DNA of 64,000 nt from Streptococcus ruminicola (GCF_011387195.1 NZ_CP046919.1:558001-622000), one strand, 5' to 3'. Numbered from the stretch's first letter, positions 46,096 to 56,789 are shown. Made by a program: numbers and translations. Notes: generated by a model from the sequence alone, not told the origin.

Positions 46096-46977
46096 TTAAT
46101 CAGTCAAGTCTTTCCAGGCTGTTATTTTGCCAGAAAAGATATCTTTTACCTGTTGGCTGGTCAAATTTTCTACCTCATTAGCCTTATTGACAACAAGTGC
46201 AATGCCATCCATTGCAATAACAGTTGATGAAACACCTTTTGATTTTTCACTTTTCTCTAATTCACGAGAAGCCATACCAATATCCGATGTTCCATCAATA
46301 GTGTCAGTGATACCGGTTGATGAGTCACTTTGTTGAATATCGACTTTAACACCTGGATTAACTTTGCCATAAGCTTCTTTCAATTTTTCCATAACTGGAG
46401 TTACCGAACTTGAACCAGAAACCACCACTTTTCCAGTTGACACACTTGTTTGATAGGACTCTTGCTGCTCAAGAGGAATGTAGCCACTATCCTTAACAAT
46501 CTTTTGACCATCACTACTTAAGATATAAGCAATAAAATCTTTTGCTGGCTTACTGATTTCTGATTTTGTCACAATATTAAATGGACGAGAAATTTTATAA
46601 GAACCATCCTTAATCGTCTCAACACTAGCCTTTTGACCATCAATATTCAAAACTTTGACATTGTCATTAAGAGCTCCTAATGAAGCGTAGCCAATTGCTG
46701 ACTTATCACCAGAGACAGTTGTTAGAGTTACTGAAGTTGAGTTTGTTACGATAGCATTTGATGTGGTCATATCAACCGCATCACCTTTACTGTTTTCACC
46801 CTTTAGACCAAAAAGTTCAACAAATGCGCCACGTGTACCTGAACCTTCTTCACGAGATACAACATTAATCTGTCCCATTCCTGAATCGGTTTTCGCTGAT
46901 TTTTCACAAGCAGATAACACTGCACCTGCTCCCAAACCAAGAAGGGCTAAACCGGCTAACATTTTCCATTTTTTCAT
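46096..46977 (-). CDS. pstS: Phosphate-binding lipoprotein
   Basis: The extracellular phosphate receptor, about 293 residues from ATG 46977 (GGAGAATGTC upstream). Lipobox VLSAC with Cys24; phosphate-binding loops SREEGSGTRGAF, GSSSVTP and SDSSTGITDTI. An upstream in-frame ATG at 47010 is unlikely. The apparent halves are ordered as SREEGSGT first and GSSSV second, the reverse of E. coli PstS numbering, as in several streptococcal PstS proteins. Confidence 0.94.
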   Translation of the reverse strand: MKKWKMLAGLALLGLGAGAVLSACEKSAKTDSGMGQINVVSREEGSGTRGAFVELFGLKGENSKGDAVDMTTSNAIVTNSTSVTLTTVSGDKSAIGYASLGALNDNVKVLNIDGQKASVETIKDGSYKISRPFNIVTKSEISKPAKDFIAYILSSDGQKIVKDSGYIPLEQQESYQTSVSTGKVVVSGSSSVTPVMEKLKEAYGKVNPGVKVDIQQSDSSTGITDTIDGTSDIGMASRELEKSEKSKGVSSTVIAMDGIALVVNKANEVENLTSQQVKDIFSGKITAWKDLTD

Positions 46978-47019
46978 GACATTCTCCTTTAACATCTTTA
47001 TAGTCGTCATTATATGCCG

Positions 47020-47063
47020 TTAATATCAAATCCGTTACCTGTTTTTTGTAAAGTTTTTGTAAA
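47020..47063 (-). promoter_or_regulatory. pst operon promoter with Pho-box-like repeats
   Basis: On the minus strand TTTACA occurs at 47063-47058 and again at 47052-47047, an 11-base period matching PhoB/PnpR direct repeats, about 18 bases before a TATAAT-type -10 (CATATAAT). Confidence 0.7.
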
Positions 47064-47131
47064 ATCCTTTCTTACCCAAAAGCAATAAGGACATGCTCAA
47101 CTCCAAACTTTAAGTTCTGTAGGAAAGATGC

Positions 47132-47137
47132 TATAAT
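47132..47137 (+). promoter_or_regulatory. Extended -10 box of the YbaB gene
   Basis: TGC TATAAT followed by a leader of about 70 bases to the ATG at 47214. Confidence 0.55.
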
Positions 47138-47213
47138 ATTAATATCTTTTTCAAGATAAATTTCCAAATTAATAAAGGATTAAACCCTTGCTCTGAAAGG
47201 AATCTCGTTAATT

Positions 47214-47513
47214 ATGATGAACATGCAAAACATGATGCGTCAAGCTCAAAAACTTCAAAAACAAATGGAGAAAAAACAAGCTGAGCTTGCTAGCACAACT
47301 TTCACTGGAAAATCAGCTCAAGAATTAGTTGTTGCTGAATTCACAGGTGACAAAAAATTGGTTAACATCTCATTCAAAGATGCTATCGTTGACCCAGATG
47401 ATATCGAAACTCTTCAAGATATGACAACACAAGCTATCAACGATGCTCTTTCTCAAGTTGATGCTGCCACTCAAAAAACACTTGGTGCTTTCGCAGGTAA
47501 ATTGCCATTCTAA
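47214..47513 (+). CDS. YbaB/EbfC nucleoid-associated protein
   Basis: A 99-residue dimeric DNA-binding protein starting [20 protein letters not shown], the usual EbfC helix, followed by the [15 protein letters not shown] strands. Small, abundant and probably monocistronic here. Confidence 0.92.
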   Translation: MMNMQNMMRQAQKLQKQMEKKQAELASTTFTGKSAQELVVAEFTGDKKLVNISFKDAIVDPDDIETLQDMTTQAINDALSQVDAATQKTLGAFAGKLPF

Positions 47514-47523
47514 AGTAAACATC

Positions 47524-47557
47524 AAAAAAGCTCGAACCATTTGGTTCGAGCTTTTTA
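47524..47557 (+). terminator. YbaB gene terminator
   Basis: AAAGCTCGAACC and GGTTCGAGCTTT arms with an ATTT loop. Confidence 0.88.
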
Positions 47558-48274
47558 TTTACTTGCAACTTCTAAACAATAAGATTTTTCATGACAATGC
47601 GGGCAAGTGAGTTTTCGTGTTTTTGGCGTATGAGGTGCAAAGAAGAATGTCTTAAAATTTGGTTGAAATCGGTGATGACAATTTGGGCAAACGTAAGCAA
47701 CATTTTGAGCATATACCTTTGAAAACCAGATTGCAAAAGGTAGTATGATGATTTCAGCAAGCAGATAAATCCAAAAATTCCTTGCCACAATTGCCCATAC
47801 TATGCTTCCCACTTGAAGGATAATTAAAGGCAAAAAGATGAAAAACATCTTCCGATGGACCTTTTTCAAAGATAATTGATTTTTCATGGTAAGAGAAATG
47901 TCTGATAAAAAGTCTAGTGATTGTCCTGACTGGCTCTTAACTCTGTCAAGTAAGTTTACAGCAGTGTCAAGTTTCGCCTTCTTTTCTGCAAGTTGCTCTT
48001 TAGTTTCTTTGATATGTTCTACAAGAAGAAGTTCTAAAACCTGCTTGGCATTTTTTTCAGCAAAAAGACGCTTAATCTACTCAATCGAAAAATCCAATTC
48101 TCGTAAAAAACATATCAAATGTAGCCGTTCCAAATCACTCTCGGTATAGATACGACGACCACCTTCTGTCAATTGTGACGGTAGCAAAATACCACGCTTA
48201 TCGTAGTACTGCACTGTGCGAACCGAAACACCAGCCAATTTAGCCAAATCACCAGTTGTGTAAGTCTGAGACAT
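47555..48274 (-). pseudogene. MerR-family regulator with C-terminal membrane/zinc-ribbon part, split by an amber codon
   Basis: From ATG 48274 (GGAGGTGAAGGAA upstream) a MerR helix-turn-helix is read: MSQTYTTGDLAKLAGVSVRT, then VQYYDKRGILLPSQ. At 48079-48077 the frame meets TAG directly after FSIE. The same frame then stays open (IKRLFAEKNAKQVLELL ...) through a coiled coil, two membrane segments and a zinc ribbon with CPNC ... CPHC, to a stop at 47555. The parts fit one protein of about 239 residues with Gln (CAG) changed to TAG. The ATG at 47887 inside the second half lacks a ribosome-binding site, so it is unlikely to be a separate gene. Readthrough or sequencing error is not excluded. Confidence 0.78.
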
Positions 48275-48376
48275 TTCCTTCACCTCCTTTCTGCCCTCAT
48301 TATAGGACATGACCTAAGGTCACAAGCAAGAGGTTACCCTAGATGATTTTTCCTTCTTTGAAAAATAGCTAAGCTC

Positions 48377-48964
48377 TTAATCGAAAAAGCCACCCAAAGC
48401 AGCAAATGGATTGTCACCATGCTCTTCTTCTTGTTGAGTCAAGTAAGATTTATTCTCATCAAATTCCATGAATTTCTCATAAACTAGTGCTGTCATGCGA
48501 GCATCTTCCAAAGAATTATGCCCGTGACCAGATATTCCTAAAAAGTCAGCAACACTTGTTAATTTAAGATTAGCAATACCATTTAAATCTGAGCTACGAC
48601 GTTCATAAGCTTCATCATAAAGATCAACCTTGTAAAGATCTGTCAAGTCTAAATCATTTTCAGCTAACAAAGGAAGGTCTGATTTCAAGGCATTGTAGCC
48701 AACGAGAGCTGTTTTCCCAACAAAATCTTTAAAATCAGCCAAGACTTTATCTAATTTTGGCGCCTTAGCAATTTTTTCAGATGTAATACCTGTTAAGCCA
48801 TTAATAAAAGATTGTAAAGGAACATCTGTGTAAACGTAAGTGTCAAAGTTGTCAACTTCTACACCATCTCGAAATTTTACAGCAGAAACCTGAATGATGT
48901 GACTGATCTCAGCAACAGTATTAAATTCCAAGTCAAAGGAAATATACTCAGATAGCTTTTCCAT
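48377..48964 (-). CDS. DnaQ-like 3'-5' exonuclease
   Basis: A 195-residue DEDDh-family exonuclease: FDLEFNT (first Asp/Glu), VGYNALKSDLPLL (second Asp), and HNSLEDARMTAL (His and last Asp). The residues after 165 form an acidic tail (EEEHGDNPFAALGGFFD). It is a stand-alone protein, so a proofreading or nucleic-acid trimming helper is likely. GGGAGGAATT precedes the ATG. Confidence 0.88.
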   Translation of the reverse strand: MEKLSEYISFDLEFNTVAEISHIIQVSAVKFRDGVEVDNFDTYVYTDVPLQSFINGLTGITSEKIAKAPKLDKVLADFKDFVGKTALVGYNALKSDLPLLAENDLDLTDLYKVDLYDEAYERRSSDLNGIANLKLTSVADFLGISGHGHNSLEDARMTALVYEKFMEFDENKSYLTQQEEEHGDNPFAALGGFFD

Positions 48965-49038
48965 AATTCCTCCCTAAAAACATCATCATTTCTTTATAAA
49001 ACAAGCTGGAACTTTCGTCCCAGCTCCGCCTAATAAGC

Positions 49039-49584
49039 CTATTTTTTACCAAAGAGACGAGCAAATAATCCTTTCGGAGTGGCTGCTTGTTCTTCTTGCT
49101 CTTGAATAGCTTCTTCTGTTTTTGTTTGAATTTCTTCAAACTCAGCCTTAGCTTCATTAAGTTCAAGTTGAAGACGTTTGCTATCTTCCATAGCAGCTAG
49201 TGTCAATTGTTGTTGTTGATCTAGTTGCTTGTCTTTCTCACCGATTTGAACATCTTTCACTCGAAGTTGTTCATCTTTTGAAGCCAATTGTTTGTCCTTA
49301 GCTTTTAGCTGTTCATAGAGACGTGTAATCTCTGTATTTTTTTCATCAACTAAAATTTCCAAAAGTTCACGTTGTTTTGTTTCTTCGTCAATTGGATCAT
49401 CTTCAAAAATAGTTTTTTTATAGATTTCCTCTAATTTGATCAAGCCGCTACGATTAACTACTGTAACACCTTTTTCATTTTTATCTACATCTTCTTCTGG
49501 GAGATTCTTAACACGATTATTAACCGCTTGGCGGCTAACTCCTAGAATCTCAGCAATTTCACTAACTGTTTTCTCGATTGCCAT
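49039..49584 (-). CDS. DUF536-type DNA-binding coiled-coil protein
   Basis: About 181 residues from ATG 49584 (MAIEKTVSEIAEILGVSRQA), with an N-terminal helix-turn-helix (about 5-45) and a long coiled coil rich in KDKQL/KDEQL repeats (about 85-140). The C-terminal GLFARLFGKK is the conserved amphipathic end of this family, related to RepA-associated proteins of lactic acid bacteria plasmids and to a chromosomal copy kept in streptococci. AGAGGAT precedes the ATG. Role unknown. Confidence 0.8.
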   Translation of the reverse strand: MAIEKTVSEIAEILGVSRQAVNNRVKNLPEEDVDKNEKGVTVVNRSGLIKLEEIYKKTIFEDDPIDEETKQRELLEILVDEKNTEITRLYEQLKAKDKQLASKDEQLRVKDVQIGEKDKQLDQQQQLTLAAMEDSKRLQLELNEAKAEFEEIQTKTEEAIQEQEEQAATPKGLFARLFGKK

Positions 49585-49769
49585 AATATCCTCTTTTACA
49601 TTGAAATACTTATGAAAAGGATAACACATGAACACTTGATTGTCAATTTTTAGCCAGTTACTTGACTGCTTAAAGCTTGAATTGATAGGCTTTTTTTGCA
49701 ATCGTGTCAACTTTCTGTCATTTTCTGTAAACTCGCTACTCTATTTCAAAAATATCTATTAGCATTTGA

Positions 49770-50978
<1,209 letters not shown>

Positions 50979-51032
50979 CAATTGTTGAGAAATCCAATTT
51001 TGGATTTCTTTTTTATATTTTTAAAAAAATAT

Positions 51033-51102
51033 TTAACTAGTTAAGGTTTTTTGCTTGATTCTTGACCTAAAAGTGTTATAATTAATTTTGTTAACCAGTT
51101 AA
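51033..51102 (+). promoter_or_regulatory. rpsN promoter with two AdcR boxes
   Basis: TTAACTAGTTAA (51033-51044) and TTAACCAGTTAA (51091-51102) both match the zinc repressor AdcR consensus TTAACYRGTTAA at all or nearly all positions. They bracket the promoter TTGATT (51055-51060), 16 bases, TATAAT (51077-51082): one upstream of -35, the other at the transcription start. Confidence 0.88.
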
Positions 51103-51117
51103 CTAAAAGGAGATATT

Positions 51118-51387
51118 ATGGCTAAAAAATCAAAAATTGCTAGATACAATAAACAATTAAAACTCATTGAACAATACGCAGACTTGCGTCGCGAACTAAA
51201 AGCTAAAGGTGATTACGAAGCCCTTCGTAAATTACCACGCGACTCAAATCCAAATCGCTTGAAAAACCGTGACCGCATTGACGGTCGTCCTCATGCTTAC
51301 ATGCGAAAATTTGGCATGAGCCGTATCAACTTCCGTAATCTTGCTCACGAAGGAAAAATCCCAGGGGTCACAAAAGCCAGCTGGTAA
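51118..51387 (+). CDS. rpsN: 30S ribosomal protein S14, zinc-independent form
   Basis: An 89-residue S14 of the long, cysteine-free type ([20 protein letters not shown], ending [11 protein letters not shown]). The zinc-binding short S14 is normally encoded in the main ribosomal operon; this form replaces it when zinc is scarce. AAGGAG precedes the ATG. Two AdcR boxes in its promoter fit that role. Confidence 0.95.
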   Translation: MAKKSKIARYNKQLKLIEQYADLRRELKAKGDYEALRKLPRDSNPNRLKNRDRIDGRPHAYMRKFGMSRINFRNLAHEGKIPGVTKASW

Positions 51388-51417
51388 TATATCTAGAAAG
51401 AAAAAAGTTTTTATCAC

Positions 51418-51446
51418 CAAAAAAGCAGACTACGTCTGCTTTTTTA
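51418..51446. terminator. rpsN terminator
   Basis: AAAAGCAGAC and GTCTGCTTTT arms around TAC, between converging genes. Confidence 0.85.
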
Positions 51447-51926
51447 GTTAATGTAATAAGTGTAATAACGGTTATCCACAGTTAAACGTGGAAAATCTTC
51501 AGGTAAATCTGCCGAAGTAATTTCTTTAAATCCAGATTTTTGATAAAAATATTGAGCAGCTTCAAAATCTGATGTTGTTCCAAGAAATATCGCCTTTTTA
51601 CTATTTTCATAACAATAAGTAATAAATTCTTCTAATAACTTTTTCCCTAAACCTAATTTTCGATAAGGTTTTGCAACAAACATTTTCTTTAAAGCAACAT
51701 TCCCATCTCTAAGTGCAACTAAACCAAGACATCCAATTAAATGACCACTGCTGCTATCCACAGCCACCCAAAACTGTCCACCTTTATTTTGGTATGAACG
51801 TTCAATATCCAATAAATCAGGTTGATCAGATAGCGTGATTGGAAGTAGAAATTCATTTTGTTGAATATCTAAAATCATCTCTTTTACTGACTGATTAAAT
51901 TTTGGCTCAAAAATTCTGATTTCCAT
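51444..51926 (-). CDS. GNAT family N-acetyltransferase, 160 residues
   Basis: From ATG 51926 (MEIRIFEPKFNQSVKEMILD; GGGGAGAG upstream). The acetyl-CoA loop is MFVAKPYRKLGLGKKLLEEF and the end YFYQKSGFKEITSADLP is typical. Divergent from a MarR gene that shares its control region, so it is likely that regulator's target. Substrate unknown. Confidence 0.87.
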   Translation of the reverse strand: MEIRIFEPKFNQSVKEMILDIQQNEFLLPITLSDQPDLLDIERSYQNKGGQFWVAVDSSSGHLIGCLGLVALRDGNVALKKMFVAKPYRKLGLGKKLLEEFITYCYENSKKAIFLGTTSDFEAAQYFYQKSGFKEITSADLPEDFPRLTVDNRYYTYYIN

Positions 51927-51946
51927 AAACTCTCCCCTTTTATTTA

Positions 51947-52001
51947 ATTGTATTTGCAATAATATTTCTCATATTATAGCACATTTTATTGTAAATGCAA
52001 T
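51947..52001. promoter_or_regulatory. Twin palindromic operators in the GNAT-MarR divergent region
   Basis: ATTGTATTTGCAAT (51947-51960) and ATTGTAAATGCAAT (51988-52001) are near-identical, imperfect palindromes 41 bases apart, covering the start of the GNAT gene's leader and the MarR promoter. They are good candidates for MarR autoregulation. Confidence 0.6.
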
Positions 52002-52034
52002 ATTTTTTTGATAAAATTTATTCGAGGAGATAAG

Positions 52035-52436
52035 ATGTTTAAAATCATTCGTACTATTGGTGCCATTACGCGTACTATTCAAATAGATTCTAACAATCAC
52101 TTTAAAGAATTTGGCTTAAATAATAACCTTTATATCTATATCATTCGTATCTGTGAACAACCTGGTATGTTTTTAGGGGAATTAGCTGATAATGTCCAAA
52201 TTGATCGCACAACAGCCTTTAGAACCATCAAAAAAATTGTTAAGCTTGGCTATTTTGAATTAAAGAAAGATGCTGTTAACCAGAAAATCAAACGTGTTTA
52301 TCCAACAGAAAAAGCCATGGACATTTATCCACAGCTTCATGAATATGAACAGCAACAATCTGATTTGCTATTATCAAACTTATCCACAGATGAAGTTGCT
52401 CAGCTCGAAAAACTCATGGCAAAATTAAACTACTAA
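52035..52436 (+). CDS. MarR family transcriptional regulator
   Basis: About 133 residues from ATG 52035 (MFKIIRTIGAITRTIQIDSN; GAGGAGATAAG upstream), with the winged helix LGELADNVQIDRTTAFRTIKK. An ORF start at 52008 adds nine unsupported residues. Probably controls itself and the divergent acetyltransferase; the ligand is unknown. Confidence 0.88.
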   Translation: MFKIIRTIGAITRTIQIDSNNHFKEFGLNNNLYIYIIRICEQPGMFLGELADNVQIDRTTAFRTIKKIVKLGYFELKKDAVNQKIKRVYPTEKAMDIYPQLHEYEQQQSDLLLSNLSTDEVAQLEKLMAKLNY

Positions 52437-52452
52437 GATTGTTAATAAGTCA

Positions 52453-52478
52453 AAAGCCCCTGAAATTTTCAGGAGCTT
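52453..52478. terminator. Shared terminator (MarR gene and tsaD)
   Basis: AGCCCCTGAAA and TTTCAGGAGCT arms (one mismatch) between converging genes. Confidence 0.7.
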
Positions 52479-52486
52479 ATTTATAT

Positions 52487-53497
52487 TTAATCCAATGTAT
52501 CAAAGGCAAGACTTGGTTTAGCATTTAAATCAAGTCCAGCAAAATGTCCTTTATCGTATTCGATAGCTGCAGCTAGTGAAACCATTCCCGCATTATCACC
52601 ACATAGACGTAGTGGGGGAATGACAACTTCTGCTTCTGTGATTTCATCTGCTAAACGTTCACGAAGGCCTTGGTTTGCCGCCACACCACCTGCTACTACA
52701 AGGGTTTTAACTGGATATTTCTCCAAAGCTTTTTTGGTTTTAGCCATTAAAACATCTAAGACAGCTGCTTGGAATGATGCTGACAAATCTTCATTTGAAA
52801 GAGTTTCACCTTTTTGAGCCGCATTATGATGGAGATTGATAAAGGCTGATTTCAGCCCTGAGAATGAAAACTCAAGATTGTCTTCTTTAATCATCGCACG
52901 TGGGAAATCATAGATATCTTTTCCTTTATGTGCCAATTGGTCTATTTCACGTCCCGCTGGGTAAGTCAAGCCCATCACACGACCAACTTTGTCATAAGCT
53001 TCACCTACAGCATCATCACGTGTTTCACCAACAATCTTATAATTACCTGGTTCAGACACATAAACAAGTTCTGTGTGACCACCAGAAACCAATAAAGCCA
53101 TCAATGGGTATTGAAGTTCTTTTACTTCACGCGCCGCCATTAAGTGTCCTGCCATGTGGTTGACTGGAATCAATGGCAAATTGTTAGCCCAAGCAAAAGC
53201 TTTAGCAGCCGCCATTCCAACCAGAATCGCACCAACCAAACCAGGTCCGTAAGTGACCGCAACCGCATCTAAGTCGCTAACTTCAATGCCTGCAGCTTCC
53301 AAAGCATCCTTAAAGCAAGTTGTAATTACTTCAACATGGTGACGACTAGCAACTTCAGGCACAACACCACCAAAACGCTTATGACTTTCGATTTGGCTTG
53401 CGATGACGTTACTTAAAATCTCACTTTCATTCTTCAAAACCGCAATACTTGTTTCATCACAAGAACTCTCCACGGCTAAAATATATCTATCTTTCAT
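52487..53497 (-). CDS. tsaD: tRNA N6-adenosine threonylcarbamoyltransferase TsaD
   Basis: Catalyses t6A37 formation in ANN-decoding tRNAs with TsaB and TsaE. 336 residues with [12 protein letters not shown], the metal-binding HMAGH motif ([10 protein letters not shown]), [16 protein letters not shown] and [16 protein letters not shown]. Overlaps rimI by four bases. TsaE and TsaC are not in the window. Confidence 0.96.
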   Translation of the reverse strand: MKDRYILAVESSCDETSIAVLKNESEILSNVIASQIESHKRFGGVVPEVASRHHVEVITTCFKDALEAAGIEVSDLDAVAVTYGPGLVGAILVGMAAAKAFAWANNLPLIPVNHMAGHLMAAREVKELQYPLMALLVSGGHTELVYVSEPGNYKIVGETRDDAVGEAYDKVGRVMGLTYPAGREIDQLAHKGKDIYDFPRAMIKEDNLEFSFSGLKSAFINLHHNAAQKGETLSNEDLSASFQAAVLDVLMAKTKKALEKYPVKTLVVAGGVAANQGLRERLADEITEAEVVIPPLRLCGDNAGMVSLAAAIEYDKGHFAGLDLNAKPSLAFDTLD

Positions 53498-53946
53498 CGA
53501 TTAATTACCTCGTATTTACCTTCGCGCTTCATGATAATCGCATCTTCTACTGGTTCATGATAATATTGCTTACGCTTGCCAATAATGTCAAAACCAAATT
53601 TCTTGTATAAAGCTTGAGCTGGAGCGTTCGATGCTCTAACCTCTAAAAAGATCGGATAGTCCATCTGGTCTAGATTGGCTAGCAATTGACTTCCAAGACC
53701 GTGTCCTTGATAAGCTTTTTTAATAGCAATATTTGTGATTTCTAATTCCCCAGCCAATTGTGAAATGGCTAAAAATCCTACATCTTTTTCATCTTTTTTG
53801 ACAAAAAAGTAATCAACATTATCCTGTTGCATGTCTGATAAAATCTGCTTTTCAGACCACGGAGATACTGGGTAAACATCTGACAATATCTCATAAACAG
53901 CAGTAACACTTGCTTGTAAATCTTTCATATTAGATGCGATTGACAT
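53494..53946 (-). CDS. rimI: RimI-type ribosomal-protein N-acetyltransferase
   Basis: GNAT protein with [20 protein letters not shown] and [19 protein letters not shown], typical of RimI. It lies between tsaB and tsaD, the conserved order. The start is ambiguous: ATG 53946 (17 bases of overlap with tsaB) or ATG 53928 (no overlap); neither has a strong ribosome-binding site, so translation is probably coupled to tsaB. Confidence 0.9.
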   Translation of the reverse strand: MSIASNMKDLQASVTAVYEILSDVYPVSPWSEKQILSDMQQDNVDYFFVKKDEKDVGFLAISQLAGELEITNIAIKKAYQGHGLGSQLLANLDQMDYPIFLEVRASNAPAQALYKKFGFDIIGKRKQYYHEPVEDAIIMKREGKYEVINR

Positions 53947-54622
53947 AATTTGCACTTGGATTTTCTGTGTGTGTTTTAAGCCAATTTTCTTCTGCTTCGA
54001 CACGTTTTAGATAACTTGGCACAAAGCTATCCACATCAACTGGTTGTAGCTCTTGACCACGTTTACCAATAGCATAAGCTGACGGCAAAACAGAAAGAAC
54101 CTTAGCTTGCGGAAGACTCTCAGCAATTTGATTGCTGAAATTAGCCACTTCACCAACAAACATAACAGATTCTTCGTCCTTAACTGCTTCAAGAACATCG
54201 GCAAAGTTCATGTGTTGGTCGTCTTTAAGAGATTGACCATCTTTGTAAAAACCAGCATACACATTATTACGACGAGCATCAATCACTGGGACAACTAAGC
54301 CATCAAAATCAGCTGCAGCAGCAAGCGCGTAAAGACTAGAAACACCTACCAACTCAATATTTAAAGTGTATGCCAGTGTTTTTGCAGTCGCAACTGCCAC
54401 ACGTAGCCCAGTGTATGAGCCAGGACCTTGAGCTACTGAAATTCTATCCAAATCAGTTGGTTTTAAATCAACTGCTTTCATCAAAAAATCAATCGCAGGC
54501 ATCAAATTAATGCTGTGATTTTTCTTAATATTGACCGTTACATCGGCTAGTAAATTTTCACCATCCAAGATGGCAACAGACAAAGCCTTACTTGAAGTAT
54601 CAAAGGCTAAAACTTTCATCAT
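53930..54622 (-). CDS. tsaB: TsaB, partner of TsaD
   Basis: 230 residues of the ASKHA fold: MMKVLAFDTSSKALSVAILD and ISVAQGPGSYTGLRVAVATA. Inactive scaffold required with TsaD for t6A synthesis. GAGGGAATTTAA precedes the tandem ATGATG. First gene of the minus-strand operon, divergent from rpoY-rnjA. Confidence 0.95.
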   Translation of the reverse strand: MMKVLAFDTSSKALSVAILDGENLLADVTVNIKKNHSINLMPAIDFLMKAVDLKPTDLDRISVAQGPGSYTGLRVAVATAKTLAYTLNIELVGVSSLYALAAAADFDGLVVPVIDARRNNVYAGFYKDGQSLKDDQHMNFADVLEAVKDEESVMFVGEVANFSNQIAESLPQAKVLSVLPSAYAIGKRGQELQPVDVDSFVPSYLKRVEAEENWLKTHTENPSANYVNRI

Positions 54623-54636
54623 TTAAATTCCCTCAC

Positions 54637-54810
54637 TTGATTATACTTCTTATTTTATGATATAATTTTAATAATTGCAACGAATCAAGGTTAAATCAAT
54701 TACTCAGAAAAAATTTAATAAGAACTGGTCAAGTAGCAAGTATGAACAAGCTAGTTGACGTGTTTTGTGTAGTTTGATTAACCACAGGTATATCAAGAAA
54801 GGAAAAAACT
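54637..54810 (+). promoter_or_regulatory. rpoY-rnjA promoter and structured leader
   Basis: TTGATT (54637-54642), 18-base spacer, TATAAT (54661-54666). The leader of about 135 bases contains GTCAAGTAGC (54728-54737) pairing with GCTAGTTGAC (54750-54759), one mismatch, 12-base loop. RNase J genes are often controlled through their leaders; a regulatory role here is inference. Confidence 0.55.
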
Positions 54811-55041
54811 ATGATTTATAAAGTTTTTTATCAAGAAACAAAAGAACGTAACCCACGCCGCGAACAAACTAAAGCTCTTTATTTAGAAATTGACGCAGCT
54901 AACGAACTTGAAGGACGTATCAAAACTCGTGAACTTGTAGAGGCAAAAACACCTTACAACGTTGAATACATTGAACTTCTTTCAGAAAAACACCTAGCCT
55001 ACGAAAAAGAAACAGGTGCCTTTAAATTAACGGAGTTATAA
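54811..55041 (+). CDS. rpoY: RNA polymerase epsilon subunit
   Basis: A 76-residue protein starting [20 protein letters not shown], the small Firmicute RNA polymerase subunit (DUF1447). It binds near the jaw of RNA polymerase. AAAGG precedes the ATG; one base separates it from rnjA, the conserved pairing. Confidence 0.94.
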   Translation: MIYKVFYQETKERNPRREQTKALYLEIDAANELEGRIKTRELVEAKTPYNVEYIELLSEKHLAYEKETGAFKLTEL

Positions 55042-55042
55042 C

Positions 55043-56725
55043 ATGTCACAAATCAATTTAAAACCCGAAGAAGTTGGGGTTTATGCGATTGGTGGTCTCG
55101 GAGAAATTGGTAAAAACACTTACGGTATTGAATATCAAGATGAAATCATTATCGTAGATGCTGGTATCAAATTCCCAGAAGACGATTTGCTCGGTATTGA
55201 CTACGTCATTCCAGACTATTCATATATCGTTGACAATATCGATCGCATTAAAGGCCTTGTGATTACTCACGGGCACGAAGACCACATTGGTGGGATTCCA
55301 TTTCTTTTGAAACAAGCCAATATTCCAATTTATGCTGGACCACTTGCGCTTTCACTTATCAAAGGAAAATTGGAAGAACACGGACTTTTACGTGACGCTA
55401 AACTTTATGAAATCAACGCCAATACAGAGTTGACTTTTAAAAACCTTAGCGTTACATTCTTCCGTACAACCCACTCAATTCCGGAACCTCTAGGAATCGT
55501 TATCCACACACCACAAGGTAAAATTGTCTGCACAGGGGATTTCAAATTTGACTGGACACCAGTTGGTGAACCAGCAGATATCCACCGCATGGCTGCACTT
55601 GGTGAGGATGGCGTCCTATGTTTGCTATCTGATTCTACTAACGCAGAAATTCCAACCTTTACAAACTCAGAAAAAGTTGTTGGACAATCTATTATGAAGA
55701 TTATTGAAGGTATCCACGGACGTATTATCTTTGCGTCATTTGCCTCAAACATCTTCCGTCTCCAACAAGCTGCCGAAGCAGCTGTTAAAACTGGACGTAA
55801 AATCGTAGTCTTCGGACGTTCAATGGAAAAAGCCATTGTAAACGGTATTGAACTTGGTTACATCAAAGTTCCAAAAGGAACATTTATCGAACCAAGCGAA
55901 ATCAAAGACTACCACGCTAGTGAAATCTTGATTATGTGTACAGGTAGCCAAGGTGAATCAATGGCTGCGCTAGCACGTATTGCTAATGGTACACACCGTC
56001 AAGTTACACTACAACCTGGCGATACTGTCATCTTCTCTTCTAGCCCAATTCCTGGTAATACAACAAGTGTTAACAAACTTATCAACACTATCCAAGAGGC
56101 TGGTGTAGAAGTTATCCACGGAAAAGTTAACAATATCCACACATCTGGTCACGGTGGACAACAAGAGCAAAAACTTATGCTCCGCTTGATGAAACCAAAA
56201 TTCTTCATGCCAGTTCACGGTGAATACCGTATGCTTAAAATCCACGCTGGTTTAGCGATGGACACAGGTGTGCCAAAAGACAATATCTTCATCATGGAAA
56301 ACGGTGATGTGCTAGCTCTTACAGCTAACTCAGCTCGTCGTGCTGGACACTTTAACGCCCAAGACATCTATGTTGATGGTAATGGTATCGGAGATATCGG
56401 TGCTGCCGTACTTCGTGACCGCCGTGATTTGTCTGAAGACGGTGTTGTTCTTGCCGTTGCTACTGTTGACTTTGATAGCCAAATGATTTTGGCAGGTCCA
56501 GACATTCTTAGTCGTGGATTTATCTACATGCGTGAATCTGGTGACCTTATTCGTGAAAGTCAACGTGTTCTCTTCAATGCTATCCGTATTGCTTTGAAGA
56601 ACAAAGACGCAAGTATCCAATCTGTAAATGGTGCTATCGTTAACGCACTTCGTCCATTCCTATACGAAAAAACTGAACGTGAACCAATCATTATTCCAAT
56701 GATTCTCACACCAGATGATAAATAA
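55043..56725 (+). CDS. rnjA: Ribonuclease J1
   Basis: 5'-3' exo- and endoribonuclease central to RNA turnover in Firmicutes. 560 residues: metallo-beta-lactamase core with [13 protein letters not shown] and [11 protein letters not shown], beta-CASP domain (about 205-350), the [10 protein letters not shown] motif, and the C-terminal dimerisation domain. Length is normal. Confidence 0.97.
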   Translation: MSQINLKPEEVGVYAIGGLGEIGKNTYGIEYQDEIIIVDAGIKFPEDDLLGIDYVIPDYSYIVDNIDRIKGLVITHGHEDHIGGIPFLLKQANIPIYAGPLALSLIKGKLEEHGLLRDAKLYEINANTELTFKNLSVTFFRTTHSIPEPLGIVIHTPQGKIVCTGDFKFDWTPVGEPADIHRMAALGEDGVLCLLSDSTNAEIPTFTNSEKVVGQSIMKIIEGIHGRIIFASFASNIFRLQQAAEAAVKTGRKIVVFGRSMEKAIVNGIELGYIKVPKGTFIEPSEIKDYHASEILIMCTGSQGESMAALARIANGTHRQVTLQPGDTVIFSSSPIPGNTTSVNKLINTIQEAGVEVIHGKVNNIHTSGHGGQQEQKLMLRLMKPKFFMPVHGEYRMLKIHAGLAMDTGVPKDNIFIMENGDVLALTANSARRAGHFNAQDIYVDGNGIGDIGAAVLRDRRDLSEDGVVLAVATVDFDSQMILAGPDILSRGFIYMRESGDLIRESQRVLFNAIRIALKNKDASIQSVNGAIVNALRPFLYEKTEREPIIIPMILTPDDK

Positions 56726-56727
56726 CC

Positions 56728-56764
56728 AAAAAGTCTAGTTGACTGAGTCAACTAGACTTTTTTA
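56728..56764 (+). terminator. rnjA terminator
   Basis: AAGTCTAGTTGACT and AGTCAACTAGACTT form a 13-14 bp stem, then T's. Confidence 0.9.
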
Positions 56765-56789
56765 TTAACAACTTATCCACAGAAACTTA

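Noticed and set aside
47555-47887. Separate 110-codon zinc-ribbon membrane protein gene
   Set aside because: Its ATG has no ribosome-binding site and the frame is continuous with the MerR gene except for one TAG; treated as part of one broken gene.
56770-56785. TTATCCACA resembling a DnaA box (also near 18740, 51470 and inside genes)
   Set aside because: Single scattered copies, no cluster, no AT-rich unwinding element and no dnaA/dnaN nearby; not an origin.
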